NCBI GenBank assembly: GCA_946887025.1
Contig: CAMPJY010000083.1
Coordinates: forward strand, 1 to 11,764
Length of the DNA stretch: 11,764 nucleotides
Direction: 5' to 3'
From: an uncultured Salinimicrobium sp.
GTDB taxonomy: Bacteria > Bacteroidota > Bacteroidia > Flavobacteriales > Flavobacteriaceae
In this document: positions 1-7,104 of the stretch, one piece after another
Numbering within the stretch: position 1 is the first letter of the stretch
How the letters are laid out: every line of letters starts with the position of its first letter
Program-made: the position numbers and the translations under genes
The notes under the pieces: generated by a model
What the model saw: only the letters and a program-made list of their open reading frames with translations
What the model was told of the DNA's origin: nothing
Database searches by the model: none

Positions 1-1195
1 AACGAATTACATTGGGTTCCCTCCAGTCGACAATCACTCCATGCTCCATTAAATATTTGAAAAGCTCCCGCCCCTGCCCGTGCAGAAGCACAGAAAGCTG
101 AGTCCCTCTTTCCTCCTGTGCAGTGGGAGTAATAACTTCAAAACTTCCCTCCGTTTCCTTATCGATCTCCTGAAGTACAAATTCCAGATATCTCACAATC
201 AGATTACGCTTTTTAATAAGAGCCTGCATCCCCACTTTTTCAAAAAGCTCAAGGGACGCCAGATAGGGAGCCAGGGCAAGCACAGGCGCATTGCTGACCT
301 GCCAGGCGTTGGCATTGGGCTCAGGATCGAATTCCGGCTCCATCAGGAACCTTCGGTCTTTGTTATGACCCCACCAGCCCTCAAAACGTGGAATGTCTTT
401 TAGAGCATGGTATTTCTCGTGTATAAAACATCCAGAAGCATTTCCGGGACCGGAATTCATGTATTTATAACTACACCAGGCAGCAAAATCCACATCCCAG
501 TCGTGAAGCTTCAATTCGATATTTCCCGCAGCGTGCGCAAGATCCCAGCCAACATAAGCACCCGCTTTTTTGCCCGCCTCGGTGATGGCTGCGATATCGA
601 AAACCTGCCCGGTGTAATAGTTAACCCCTCCCAGCAGGACCAGGGCACATTCTTCCCCAACCTCCTCTATTTTTGCAAGTATGTCTTCAGTCCTGAAGTT
701 GTGTTCCCCCTCCCGCTTCTTTAGCTCAACAATGGCATCCCTGGGGTCGAATCCGTGGAAACGCACCTGACTGGAAATCATATATTGATCGCTGGGAAAT
801 GCCTTCTCCTCACAAATAATCTTAAATCTTTTGGAAGAGGGCCGGTAAAAAGAAACCATCATCAGATGAAGATTCACCGTCAGGGTATTCATTACAGTGA
901 TCTCTGAAGCTTTGGCTCCTACTACAGGCGCCAGTTTCTCCGCAAACCGCTCGTGATAGTCCCACCATGGCTTTTCTGAATGAAAATGCCCCTCGACCGC
1001 CAGGTCTGCCCAATCCGTCATAATTTCATCTACATAGATTTTTGCATTGGTAGGTTGAAGGCCTAAGGAATTCCCTGTAAAGTAGATGACCTTTTTCCCT
1101 TTAACCCTGGGAAACAGGAATCTACTGCTATACTCCTTTAAAGGGTCATTGATATCGAGATTTTGCGCAAAGGCTCTGGTATTCTTGAACTGCAT
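1..1195 (-). CDS. kynU: Kynureninase (3' end cut by window edge)
   Basis: PLP enzyme that hydrolyses L-kynurenine to anthranilate plus alanine, or 3-hydroxykynurenine to 3-hydroxyanthranilate, in cytosolic tryptophan catabolism and, in some organisms, NAD synthesis. The frame is open for 398 codons from ATG at 1195 to the left edge without a stop; family length is about 425, so only some 25 C-terminal residues are missing. Visible motifs: YFTGNSLGLQP near residue 40, GWDLAHAAGN with D218 and H221, and CSYKYMNSGPGN with the Schiff-base lysine K244 preceded by Y243. The D218/H221/K244 spacing equals that known for human kynureninase (D250/H253/K276). The last visible residues, VDWREPNVIR, are the conserved C-terminal substrate loop. 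It is divergent from the O-methyltransferase. A weak -7-like TATTTTAG lies at 1222-1215. No frameshift is seen. Confidence 0.96.
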   Translation of the reverse strand, partial: MQFKNTRAFAQNLDINDPLKEYSSRFLFPRVKGKKVIYFTGNSLGLQPTNAKIYVDEIMTDWADLAVEGHFHSEKPWWDYHERFAEKLAPVVGAKASEITVMNTLTVNLHLMMVSFYRPSSKRFKIICEEKAFPSDQYMISSQVRFHGFDPRDAIVELKKREGEHNFRTEDILAKIEEVGEECALVLLGGVNYYTGQVFDIAAITEAGKKAGAYVGWDLAHAAGNIELKLHDWDVDFAAWCSYKYMNSGPGNASGCFIHEKYHALKDIPRFEGWWGHNKDRRFLMEPEFDPEPNANAWQVSNAPVLALAPYLASLELFEKVGMQALIKKRNLIVRYLEFVLQEIDKETEGSFEVITPTAQEERGTQLSVLLHGQGRELFKYLMEHGVIVDWREPNVIR

Positions 1196-1276
1196 AAAAT
1201 GATCTTCTTTAGGGCTAAAATACAACTTTTCGCAGCTTAGGCACTCTGGAATGGGAGCCTCTGCTTTCAAATTCCT

Positions 1277-1284
1277 TAACTTTG
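1277..1284 (+). promoter_or_regulatory. -7 promoter box TAACTTTG of the O-methyltransferase
   Basis: The octamer matches the Bacteroidota sigma-A -7 consensus TAnnTTTG exactly and ends 15 nt before the ATG at 1300, which gives a leader of roughly 10 nt. No convincing -33 TTTG is seen at the usual distance. The box contains the TTG at 1282 that would otherwise be read as a longer start, so it argues for the ATG at 1300. Confidence 0.5.
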
Positions 1285-1299
1285 GGGAAAACAACTGTC

Positions 1300-1941
1300 A
1301 TGCACTTTATTTCAGAAGAATTAGATGATTATGTAGTCCGTCATTCCTCTGAGGAACCGGAGCTGCTTCAGAAACTGGGACGGGAAACCTTTCAAAAGGT
1401 ACTGCAGCCGCGGATGCTTAGCGGACACTACCAGGGAAGGTTACTGAGCATGATCTCCAAGATCGCACGGCCTGCTTCTGTTCTGGAAATAGGCACCTAT
1501 ACCGGATATTCTGCACTTTCCCTGGCTGAAGGTCTTGCCCCTGGTGGAAAAATACACACAATTGACGTGAACGAGGAACTTTTCGACTTTCAGAAGAGAT
1601 ATTTCGAGCTTTCAGGTTATTCTGATCGGATTGTCCAGTATCTTGGGGATGCTACCGAGATCATCCCAACCTTGGATTTCGAATTTGATCTTGTTTTCAT
1701 TGATGCTGATAAACCGAATTACCCGAAATATCTTGACCTGATCATAGATAAGCTGGTTCCCGGGGGGTTAATTCTTTCAGATAATGTACTCTGGAGTGGG
1801 AAGGTGCTGGAGAAAGTAAAAGAAGATGACGAATCAACTTTAGCATTACAAAAATATAATAAGCTGCTGGCTACGCATCCTCAGCTGGAAACTCTGATGC
1901 TGCCCATCAGGGACGGATTGACCATAAGCAGGAAAAAATAA
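1300..1941 (+). CDS. Cation-dependent SAM O-methyltransferase (CCoAOMT/COMT family 3)
   Basis: Class I SAM-dependent methyltransferase of the caffeoyl-CoA/catechol type, cytosolic, 213 residues, which is usual for the family. From the ATG at 1300: an N-terminal helical part with QPRMLSGHYQGRLLS (36-50), SAM motif I VLEIGTYTGYSALS (61-74), acidic strand IHTIDVNEE (85-93), GDA (117-119), and the metal/catalytic residues FIDADK (D135) and SDN (D161, N162). The 26-residue gap D135-D161 equals that of plant CCoAOMT (D163-D189). The substrate cannot be read from sequence. A TTG at 1282 would add six residues, but it sits inside a promoter-like box, and the resulting MHFISEELDDYV start matches what I recall for flavobacterial homologues. 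Divergent from kynU; a link to that pathway's catechol-like products is only speculation. Confidence 0.93.
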   Translation: MHFISEELDDYVVRHSSEEPELLQKLGRETFQKVLQPRMLSGHYQGRLLSMISKIARPASVLEIGTYTGYSALSLAEGLAPGGKIHTIDVNEELFDFQKRYFELSGYSDRIVQYLGDATEIIPTLDFEFDLVFIDADKPNYPKYLDLIIDKLVPGGLILSDNVLWSGKVLEKVKEDDESTLALQKYNKLLATHPQLETLMLPIRDGLTISRKK

Positions 1942-1950
1942 CAGATTTAC

Positions 1951-2013
1951 CTGCGATTAGTCTGCGAGATTCGCGTAATCTGCAGGAAAATTTGGGTAAT
2001 CTGCGGGAAATTT
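1951..2013 (+). repeat. CTGCG-periodic intergenic repeat, copy 1
   Basis: Directly behind the O-methyltransferase stop the sequence repeats a CTGCG core followed by short A/T/G-rich tails (cores or degenerate cores at 1951, 1962, 1972, 1980 and 2001, with GTAAT and GGAAA linkers). A second tract of the same kind lies at 8091-8134 behind glutaminase in the same orientation. It has no open frame and no spacer structure, so it is not a CRISPR. Function unknown. Confidence 0.6.
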
Positions 2014-2021
2014 ACAATCAG

Positions 2022-2044
2022 TATCCAGGAAAGCAATCCTGAAT
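2022..2044 (-). terminator. Possible hairpin downstream of tatA
   Basis: TATCCAGGA and TCCTGAATA flank a 6-nt loop. On the minus-strand RNA all nine positions pair, one of them as a G-U wobble. There is no clear U-run behind it, so it could be a weak terminator or only a chance hairpin between the convergent tatA and methyltransferase genes. Confidence 0.25.
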
Positions 2045-2065
2045 AGAACAATAATTAAGAAGCTT

Positions 2066-2347
2066 TTAAAATTTCCGTTTCACCGAACCGGTGATCTCCT
2101 CGATCTCCTCTTTCACCTTATCAATACCAGAGGTGACATCAGTCTTAAAACTGGTATCCACTCCATTCTTTTCGGCGCTTTTCATGACCTCATTCTTGAT
2201 ATCCTCGGTGGCGTTCTTAATGCTGCGCATTCCTTTTCCCAATCCTCTGGCAATTTCAGGGATCTTATCTGCACCAAAGACCATTACCATTATAAAAATG
2301 ATAAAGCCGATCTCCGCGCCGCTGATGAAAAGTGGTAGTGTATGCAT
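2066..2347 (-). CDS. tatA: Twin-arginine translocase subunit TatA/TatE family
   Basis: Small membrane subunit that oligomerises with TatC to export folded proteins carrying twin-arginine signals. The 93-residue protein has the expected plan: a short periplasmic N-terminus, one transmembrane helix (about residues 10-25, with the polar residue E12 of GAEIGF), the FG hinge (24-25), an amphipathic helix with KIPEIARGLGKGMR, and a charged Lys/Glu-rich tail. The length and short tail fit TatA rather than TatB; Bacteroidota often have only TatA-type subunits. No tatC is present in the window. It is preceded by the terminator of the M1 peptidase gene and an unusually close -7 box, so it is likely a separate transcription unit. 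Confidence 0.93.
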   Translation of the reverse strand: MHTLPLFISGAEIGFIIFIMVMVFGADKIPEIARGLGKGMRSIKNATEDIKNEVMKSAEKNGVDTSFKTDVTSGIDKVKEEIEEITGSVKRKF

Positions 2348-2351
2348 GATG

Positions 2352-2359
2352 CAAATATA
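2352..2359 (-). promoter_or_regulatory. -7 promoter box TATATTTG of tatA
   Basis: Exact match to TAnnTTTG on the minus strand, ending only 4 nt before the tatA ATG at 2347. Transcription normally starts several bases past this box, so the message would be leaderless or nearly so. The T-run of the upstream terminator fills the region where a -33 element would lie, and no good TTTG is present there. Confidence 0.4.
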
Positions 2360-2376
2360 ACGACAAAATAAATCAA

Positions 2377-2405
2377 TAAAAAAGCCGACCTGTTAAAGTC
2401 GACTT
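2377..2405 (-). terminator. Rho-independent terminator of the M1 peptidase gene
   Basis: On the minus strand AAGTCGAC, an 8-nt loop and GTCGGCTT form an 8-bp stem (one G-U wobble) followed by a run of T. It lies about 30 nt behind the M1 peptidase stop and just ahead of tatA, separating the two units. Confidence 0.7.
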
Positions 2406-2433
2406 GTTTTATCTGAGTCTTCAGTTCCGGGAC

Positions 2434-4761
2434 CTAACCCTGGTTCTGAGTCTTAAATTCTTCAAATTCTCCGGCCTCCTTCACTCTTGGCCAGCTGTTA
2501 TTGTCAGTATCAATATCTGCAGTTTCCAAATCCGGATCTACCACCACTTTGACGATTTCCTTGTCAGTAGCCAGCGCTTTGCTCACCTCCTGATCGTTCT
2601 TACGCCATATCTGTACCGGATACTGTACCTTTTCACTGGTTCCATCGGCGTAAGTATATTCCACTATCAGGGGCATTACAAGACCTCCGGGCTTACTGAA
2701 GGTAATCTGGTAGAAATATTTTGGCATCTTCAGGGCAGACCTTTGTTCCGGAGTGAAATTGTCCATTAAATACTCCTGTAGAGTTGGTGAATTTTCTACG
2801 GCAGTTTTACCTTTTAGAGAAGCAACCATTTCATCACTTCCTTCTTCCACTACATACAAGCCTTTAATAGCACCAGGGTCTTCTATCCCGTACCTTTTCA
2901 GCATGGCTGTTCCTTCCTCGGTTGGCTCATCGGTTACATAATATTTTTTAACCTCTTTTACGCCTATATCCACGTTATCGGTGGTATAGAACCAGCCTCT
3001 CCAGAACCAGTCAAGATCAACGGCCGAGGCATCCTCCATGGTTCGGAAAAAGTCCTCGGGGGTAGGATGTTTGAACATCCATCTCTGGGCATAGGTTTTA
3101 AAGGCATGATCAAATAACTCTTTTCCCATAACAGTCTCTCTCAGGATATTCAATGCTGTTGCAGGTTTTCCGTAAGCATTGTTCCCCAACTGATACACAT
3201 TTTCAGGGTTGGACATGATAGGAGCAATGAATTTCTGGTCTCCTTTCATATAGTTGACTATCTTGGAAGGCTCACCCCTTCTGGAAGGATATTTGGTATT
3301 CGGGGCTATATCCTCAGGATACTTTTCCCCATATTCCTGTTCTGCAACGTACTGTAAGAAGGTATCAAGACCTTCATCCATCCAGCCCCACTGGCGCTCA
3401 TCACTGTTGACAATCATCGGGAAGAAGTTGTGTCCCACCTCGTGGATGATCACGCTCATCATTCCGTATTTCACTCGATCGCTATAGGAACCGTCTTTTT
3501 CAGGACGTCCGTAATTCCAGCAGATCATGGGATACTCCATTCCCTGGTCCTGGGCGTGAACTGAAATAGCCTTGTGATATGGATAATCGAAAGTATGATC
3601 TGAATAAGACTTCAGCGTATGGGCCACAACTTTGGTGGAGAAATCCTCCCAAAGCGGGTTCCCTTCCTTCGGATACAGCGAAACTGCCATTACGTCTCCC
3701 TCAGGACCTGGTTCTCCCAAATCCACAGCCATCATGTCCCAGATGAATTTTCGGGAGGTGGCAAAGGCAAAATCCCTGACCATTTCTGCTTTCAGGGTCC
3801 AGGTCTTTTTCTTTTCAGAAAATCCCTTTTCAGCAGCCTCAGCCTCTTCCTGGGTGACTATGAGAACAGGCTCGTCATAGGACTTTTTAGCCTCTTCATA
3901 TCTTTTCATCATTTCTTTGGAAAAGATGTCCTTTCTGTTGACAAGGACTCCCGTTCCATCGAGTATATGATCGGCCGGCACGGTAATATTCACCTCATAG
4001 TCTCCAAAAGGAAGGGCAAATTCTCCGTTCCCCCAAAACTGATAGTTCTGCCAGCCTTCCACGTCGTTATATACCGCCATTCTTGGGAAGAATTGAGCAA
4101 TTACATAGGCATTGTTTCCATCCTCCGGAAAATGCTCATATCCCGAACGCCCTCTATCCACGGTATGTTCGTTAATATTATACCACCATTTGATGTCGAA
4201 GGAATAACTTTCCCCCGCTTTCAGAGGTTCGGGAAGGTTAATTCTCATCATGGTGTTGTTGATGGTGTGGGACAGGGGTTTTCCGTCATTGCTCACCTCG
4301 GTGATGTTGAATCCTCCATCAAACGGCTCATCCATGAACTCTGAAACGAAAGTTCCCGGTTGAGTTACCGGGGAAATCCCATTCCCATCCTTTAATTTGG
4401 CTACAGCATCCTTGGAACGGATGTTCTGGTCGAGCTGTACCCACAGGTACTCCAGGTCGTTGGGCGAGTTGTTATGATAGGTAATGGTTTCCCTTCCGGT
4501 GATCTTCTGGTTGCGATCATCGAGTTCTATATGCATTACGTAATCTGCCTCATTCTGGTAATAGGCCGGACCGGGAGCTCCCGATCCTGTGCGATACTGG
4601 TTGGGAGTCGAAAATTCCTGATACAGCTGCCTGAATTTATTCTGATTGGTGTGGCCGGCTTCCCGAACCACTTCCTCCTGCTGCGTCTCGGTTTCCTGGG
4701 CAAAAAGCCCTATGGAAAAAACAAGAAAACAGGATGTAATTACGCTTCTGAATGTTCTCAT
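2434..4761 (-). CDS. Secreted M1-family zinc metallopeptidase
   Basis: Exported gluzincin aminopeptidase-like enzyme, 775 residues. A signal peptide covers about residues 1-21 (MRTFRS, hydrophobic core, then GLFAQ). A beta-sandwich N-terminal domain is followed by the catalytic domain: the GAMEN-like exopeptidase motif is present as GMEYPM with E409, the zinc site is HEVGH with H440, E441 and H444, and the third ligand E463 lies exactly 18 residues after HEVGH. The probable catalytic tyrosine is Y530 in NAYGKPA. No T9SS tail is seen, so a periplasmic or lipid-free envelope location is inferred; substrate unknown. It is the last gene of a minus-strand block of three exported proteins and starts 56 bp behind the DUF6702 gene, with its own possible promoter in that gap. 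A terminator follows it. Confidence 0.95.
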   Translation of the reverse strand: MRTFRSVITSCFLVFSIGLFAQETETQQEEVVREAGHTNQNKFRQLYQEFSTPNQYRTGSGAPGPAYYQNEADYVMHIELDDRNQKITGRETITYHNNSPNDLEYLWVQLDQNIRSKDAVAKLKDGNGISPVTQPGTFVSEFMDEPFDGGFNITEVSNDGKPLSHTINNTMMRINLPEPLKAGESYSFDIKWWYNINEHTVDRGRSGYEHFPEDGNNAYVIAQFFPRMAVYNDVEGWQNYQFWGNGEFALPFGDYEVNITVPADHILDGTGVLVNRKDIFSKEMMKRYEEAKKSYDEPVLIVTQEEAEAAEKGFSEKKKTWTLKAEMVRDFAFATSRKFIWDMMAVDLGEPGPEGDVMAVSLYPKEGNPLWEDFSTKVVAHTLKSYSDHTFDYPYHKAISVHAQDQGMEYPMICWNYGRPEKDGSYSDRVKYGMMSVIIHEVGHNFFPMIVNSDERQWGWMDEGLDTFLQYVAEQEYGEKYPEDIAPNTKYPSRRGEPSKIVNYMKGDQKFIAPIMSNPENVYQLGNNAYGKPATALNILRETVMGKELFDHAFKTYAQRWMFKHPTPEDFFRTMEDASAVDLDWFWRGWFYTTDNVDIGVKEVKKYYVTDEPTEEGTAMLKRYGIEDPGAIKGLYVVEEGSDEMVASLKGKTAVENSPTLQEYLMDNFTPEQRSALKMPKYFYQITFSKPGGLVMPLIVEYTYADGTSEKVQYPVQIWRKNDQEVSKALATDKEIVKVVVDPDLETADIDTDNNSWPRVKEAGEFEEFKTQNQG

Positions 4762-4786
4762 TAAATTCGTTCTTTTATTGAAGGTT

Positions 4787-4816
4787 TAAAAATAGATATT
4801 TCCCCAGATTTAACAA
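4787..4816 (-). promoter_or_regulatory. Possible promoter of the M1 peptidase gene
   Basis: On the minus strand a TTG (4816-4814) is followed after 19 nt by TATTTTTA (4794-4787), which matches TAnnTTTG except for the final base. It ends about 25 nt before the ATG at 4761. If used, the peptidase can be expressed apart from the two genes ahead of it. Confidence 0.35.
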
Positions 4817-4817
4817 T

Positions 4818-5318
4818 TTATTTGCTGAAGTTTAACAGGCCGCTCTCATTGCTTCTGCTGAGCAACAGACTTTTTGTTACTCCATCCACCTCCACATGAA
4901 CCACGTTCTTCTGATCCGAAAAAAGATCTGTGAGGATTTCGTTCTGCACCAGTACCTGCTCAGGTATTCCGACATTTTCAATTTCAATAAACAATTTAAG
5001 AATGTCATTTTCATACTTTTTCCCGAGGTACTTCAGGGAATGGGTTTTTCCATTCACCTCAACTTTTAATTTCTGGGAAAGGTATTTTTTAAGGTACGCA
5101 TCAGCTTCGGGATGTTCTTCATTTTTGGTGAGATAGAGTTCCTTGCTGTATCGGGTCTTCAGCAGATTCTCCATATCATCAATAAAGATCCGGGAAATGA
5201 GCTGAAGGGATTTAGTCTCAGGGTTGTATTCAATGTCGGTTACACTCACGTAGAACTTATGCATTCCCTGGAAAGAAAGTAGTGGAATAACCAAAAATAG
5301 CAGGAGGAATCTTTTCAT
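4818..5318 (-). CDS. DUF6702 family exported protein
   Basis: Protein of unknown function, 166 residues from the ATG at 5318. The frame is open farther upstream to an ATG at 5390, but that would put 24 polar residues in front of a clean signal peptide (MKRFLLLFLVIPLLSFQG), so 5318 is preferred. The mature part begins HKFYVSVTDIEYN and has ISRIFIDDMENLL near residues 45-57, which I recall as typical of the DUF6702 family found beside M1 peptidases in flavobacteria. There are no cysteines and no transmembrane helix after the signal. It sits 92 bp behind the CarboxypepD_reg-like gene and 56 bp ahead of the M1 peptidase on the same strand, suggesting a joint envelope role with the peptidase. That role is inferred, not shown. 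Confidence 0.85.
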   Translation of the reverse strand: MKRFLLLFLVIPLLSFQGMHKFYVSVTDIEYNPETKSLQLISRIFIDDMENLLKTRYSKELYLTKNEEHPEADAYLKKYLSQKLKVEVNGKTHSLKYLGKKYENDILKLFIEIENVGIPEQVLVQNEILTDLFSDQKNVVHVEVDGVTKSLLLSRSNESGLLNFSK

Positions 5319-5410
5319 ATATTTTTGTGAAGCCCTAAAAGTAAAAAATACCTGAACTTTATCACTGTTAGGCATCAAAAAACATTCCATGAATAGTGAG
5401 ATCCTTCACA

Positions 5411-6190
5411 TTAGTCAGCTACCGCCTTGAAGTGGCGACTCTGATTGATCAGGAATTCGATGAGTTCCAGCTCCCTGCCCTCTCTGAGCATTTCCTCGGA
5501 AAGACCATGATTCTCAGCGTAATATACAAAGTCGTTTATCTGGGAGCGATCGATATTGAGGTGTTCCCGGAAAAATTCATCATCATACAACTGTCGCAGT
5601 TCTTCATCGAGAGGTTCCCTATCTTCTTCCCCGACTTCTTTGGGAGAGAAAATCGCTCTAAAGATATTGGCGAAATTTAATCCGTTCTGAATAAAACTGT
5701 CCCGCATGGCGGCGTTCTCGGGAGTGGTAAGAGGACCGGGGGCCATGGTCAGACTGGCATTGTAAATTTCTTCCAGAGAAAAATATGGCAGGTCACCTTC
5801 AGGTCCGGGGATCCTTTTTACATCTACCTCCACATTCCCGGAGAGATTAATTGGACTTACCACCACCTCCGGTAATTCCGTAGTGGCTTCCGTCACGAAT
5901 ACATTCAGCTGCTTCGCCTCTATCACGTTATGATCGATGACTACAGTGAAATCCTGGAACTGTAAGGCCGAAAATACAATTATGTCCCCTACTCCGACTT
6001 CGAGACGGAATTCCCCGTCGGCTTCTGAAACAGTTCCCCTGTTGGTGGTCGTATTTATTATTGTGATGCCTTCAGGATCATCACCCGGAGGCACAGAAAC
6101 TTTCCCTTCAACAATAATACGTTCCCCTGTCTGGGCATAACCCAGACCAGTCATTAAAAACATCACGAGCAGAAGAACTTTTTTCATCAT
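5411..6190 (-). CDS. Exported CarboxypepD_reg-like domain protein
   Basis: 259-residue secreted protein. The signal peptide is about residues 1-20 (MMKKVLLLV, ending GYAQ); ATG 6190 and ATG 6187 are equally possible starts. Residues 25-112 form a carboxypeptidase-regulatory-like beta-sandwich: IVEGKVS, TNRGTVSEADGEFRLEV, then GDIIVFSALQFQDF, the pattern of the domain that also fronts TonB-dependent receptors. The C-terminal half (about 115-259) is charged and probably helical, with no recognised domain and no catalytic motif. There is no TonB plug or barrel, so this is a stand-alone copy of the domain. It heads the minus-strand block with DUF6702 and the M1 peptidase and is divergent from pepE. 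An adaptor or chaperone-like role for the peptidase is speculation. Confidence 0.85.
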   Translation of the reverse strand: MMKKVLLLVMFLMTGLGYAQTGERIIVEGKVSVPPGDDPEGITIINTTTNRGTVSEADGEFRLEVGVGDIIVFSALQFQDFTVVIDHNVIEAKQLNVFVTEATTELPEVVVSPINLSGNVEVDVKRIPGPEGDLPYFSLEEIYNASLTMAPGPLTTPENAAMRDSFIQNGLNFANIFRAIFSPKEVGEEDREPLDEELRQLYDDEFFREHLNIDRSQINDFVYYAENHGLSEEMLREGRELELIEFLINQSRHFKAVAD

Positions 6191-6194
6191 CAGG

Positions 6195-6210
6195 ACTTTA
6201 CTTAAAGTAA
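6195..6210. repeat. Small inverted repeat upstream of the CarboxypepD_reg-like gene
   Basis: Two overlapping palindromes are present: ACTTTA-ct-TAAAGT (6195-6208) and TTACTT-a-AAGTAA (6198-6210). They lie just ahead of the start at 6190, where an operator could sit. The sequence is A/T-rich and short, so chance is possible. Confidence 0.2.
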
Positions 6211-6346
6211 CAAAATCTTCTCTTAGTGAAATTCAAAGAAGCAACTAAACTTTCGTTAAACCTCCTGATCTTTTCCTATTGCTGTTAATCTACGGGATTA
6301 TTATCATATTTTCCCTTAGGGATATGGTCTCTTTTTCCGCTTTCCA

Positions 6347-6354
6347 TAACTTTA
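6347..6354 (+). promoter_or_regulatory. -7-like box TAACTTTA of pepE
   Basis: Seven of eight positions match TAnnTTTG (the final G is A). It ends 14 nt before the ATG at 6369, the same geometry as the O-methyltransferase box. It supports the short pepE start over an upstream one. Confidence 0.35.
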
Positions 6355-6368
6355 CAGAAAAAGCAGAA

Positions 6369-7076
6369 ATGAGAAATCTTCTATTAGCCAGCACTTCGAC
6401 CCTCCATGGACAGGAGTATCTTGAATACCTGATTCCTGAAATAAAAAGTCATTTTGAAGGCTGTACAGAAATAATCTTTATTCCTTACGCACGGGCAGGA
6501 GGCATTTCCCATGATGAATACACCAGCCTTGCACGCAGTGCTTTTGAAAAGGCAGGTTTAAGTCTTAAAGGCATGCATGAATTTTCAGACCCTGCGAGTG
6601 CCATAGCCGTAGCCGATGGCTTCTTTACAGGAGGTGGAAATACATTTTTACTGGTCCGCGAGCTTTACCGCAATGAGATCATCGCCCCGCTGAAAAAAGC
6701 GATTTCCAAAGGGATTCCTTACCTGGGGACCAGTGCCGGAACCAATATTGCCGGCCTGGATATGAAAACCACCAATGATATGCCCATAGTTTATCCGGCT
6801 AGTTTCAAGACGCTGGGATTAATCCCGTTCAATATTAATCCGCATTACCTGGACCCTGACCCAAACTCTACTCATAAAGGGGAAACCCGGGAGACGCGGA
6901 TAAAGGAATTCCACAAATTCAATACCCAGCCCGTGGTAGGCCTCAGGGAAGGCAGCTGGCTGGAGGTGAAAGATGACAAAGTCACCTTAAAGGGGGAACT
7001 GCCTGCCAGGATCTTCAAATCGGGAAAAGCTCCCTTTGAAGTGGAAACAGGCAGCTCGTTGGACGACCTCAACTGA
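6369..7076 (+). CDS. pepE: Dipeptidase E (alpha-aspartyl dipeptidase), family S51
   Basis: Cytosolic serine peptidase that splits dipeptides with N-terminal aspartate. From the ATG at 6369 the protein has 235 residues, close to the usual 229-236. Catalytic triad: S122 in GTSAGTN, D137 in TTNDMP and H159 in NPHY. The spacing equals E. coli PepE (S120, D135, H157). FFTGGGNTF (85-93) is the conserved oxyanion-side loop and FNINPHYLDPDP is also typical. The frame stays open 30 codons further upstream to an ATG at 6279, but those residues look unrelated to the family and span the -7-like box, so they are rejected. Glutaminase follows 28 nt after the stop on the same strand, so the two are probably co-transcribed and would feed Asp and Glu into central metabolism. 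Confidence 0.94.
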   Translation: MRNLLLASTSTLHGQEYLEYLIPEIKSHFEGCTEIIFIPYARAGGISHDEYTSLARSAFEKAGLSLKGMHEFSDPASAIAVADGFFTGGGNTFLLVRELYRNEIIAPLKKAISKGIPYLGTSAGTNIAGLDMKTTNDMPIVYPASFKTLGLIPFNINPHYLDPDPNSTHKGETRETRIKEFHKFNTQPVVGLREGSWLEVKDDKVTLKGELPARIFKSGKAPFEVETGSSLDDLN

Positions 7077-7104
7077 TTTACCTTACTATTTCACACTACA
7101 GAAT

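Noticed and set aside
407..724. Plus-strand open frames across 80-724 and a minus-strand frame at 822-1013
   Set aside because: They lie over the intact kynureninase frame, have no recognisable protein features, and are explained by codon shadowing.
1..1195. Kynureninase as a broken pseudogene
   Set aside because: Triplet-by-triplet reading shows no in-frame stop from 1195 to the window edge and all catalytic residues are present; it is only cut by the window edge.
1282..1299. TTG at 1282 as the O-methyltransferase start
   Set aside because: The TTG is part of the TAACTTTG promoter box and would lie upstream of the predicted transcript start.
1951..2013. CTGCG tract as a CRISPR array
   Set aside because: Units are about 8-20 nt and degenerate, with no 20-40 nt repeat/spacer alternation and no cas gene nearby.
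3619..4344. A 241-codon plus-strand open frame opposite the M1 peptidase gene
   Set aside because: It is antisense to a well-conserved peptidase frame, has irregular composition and no motif; it is an antisense shadow.
5319..5390. Longer start of the DUF6702 protein at 5390
   Set aside because: It would bury a clear signal peptide behind 24 polar residues; the ATG at 5318 is better.
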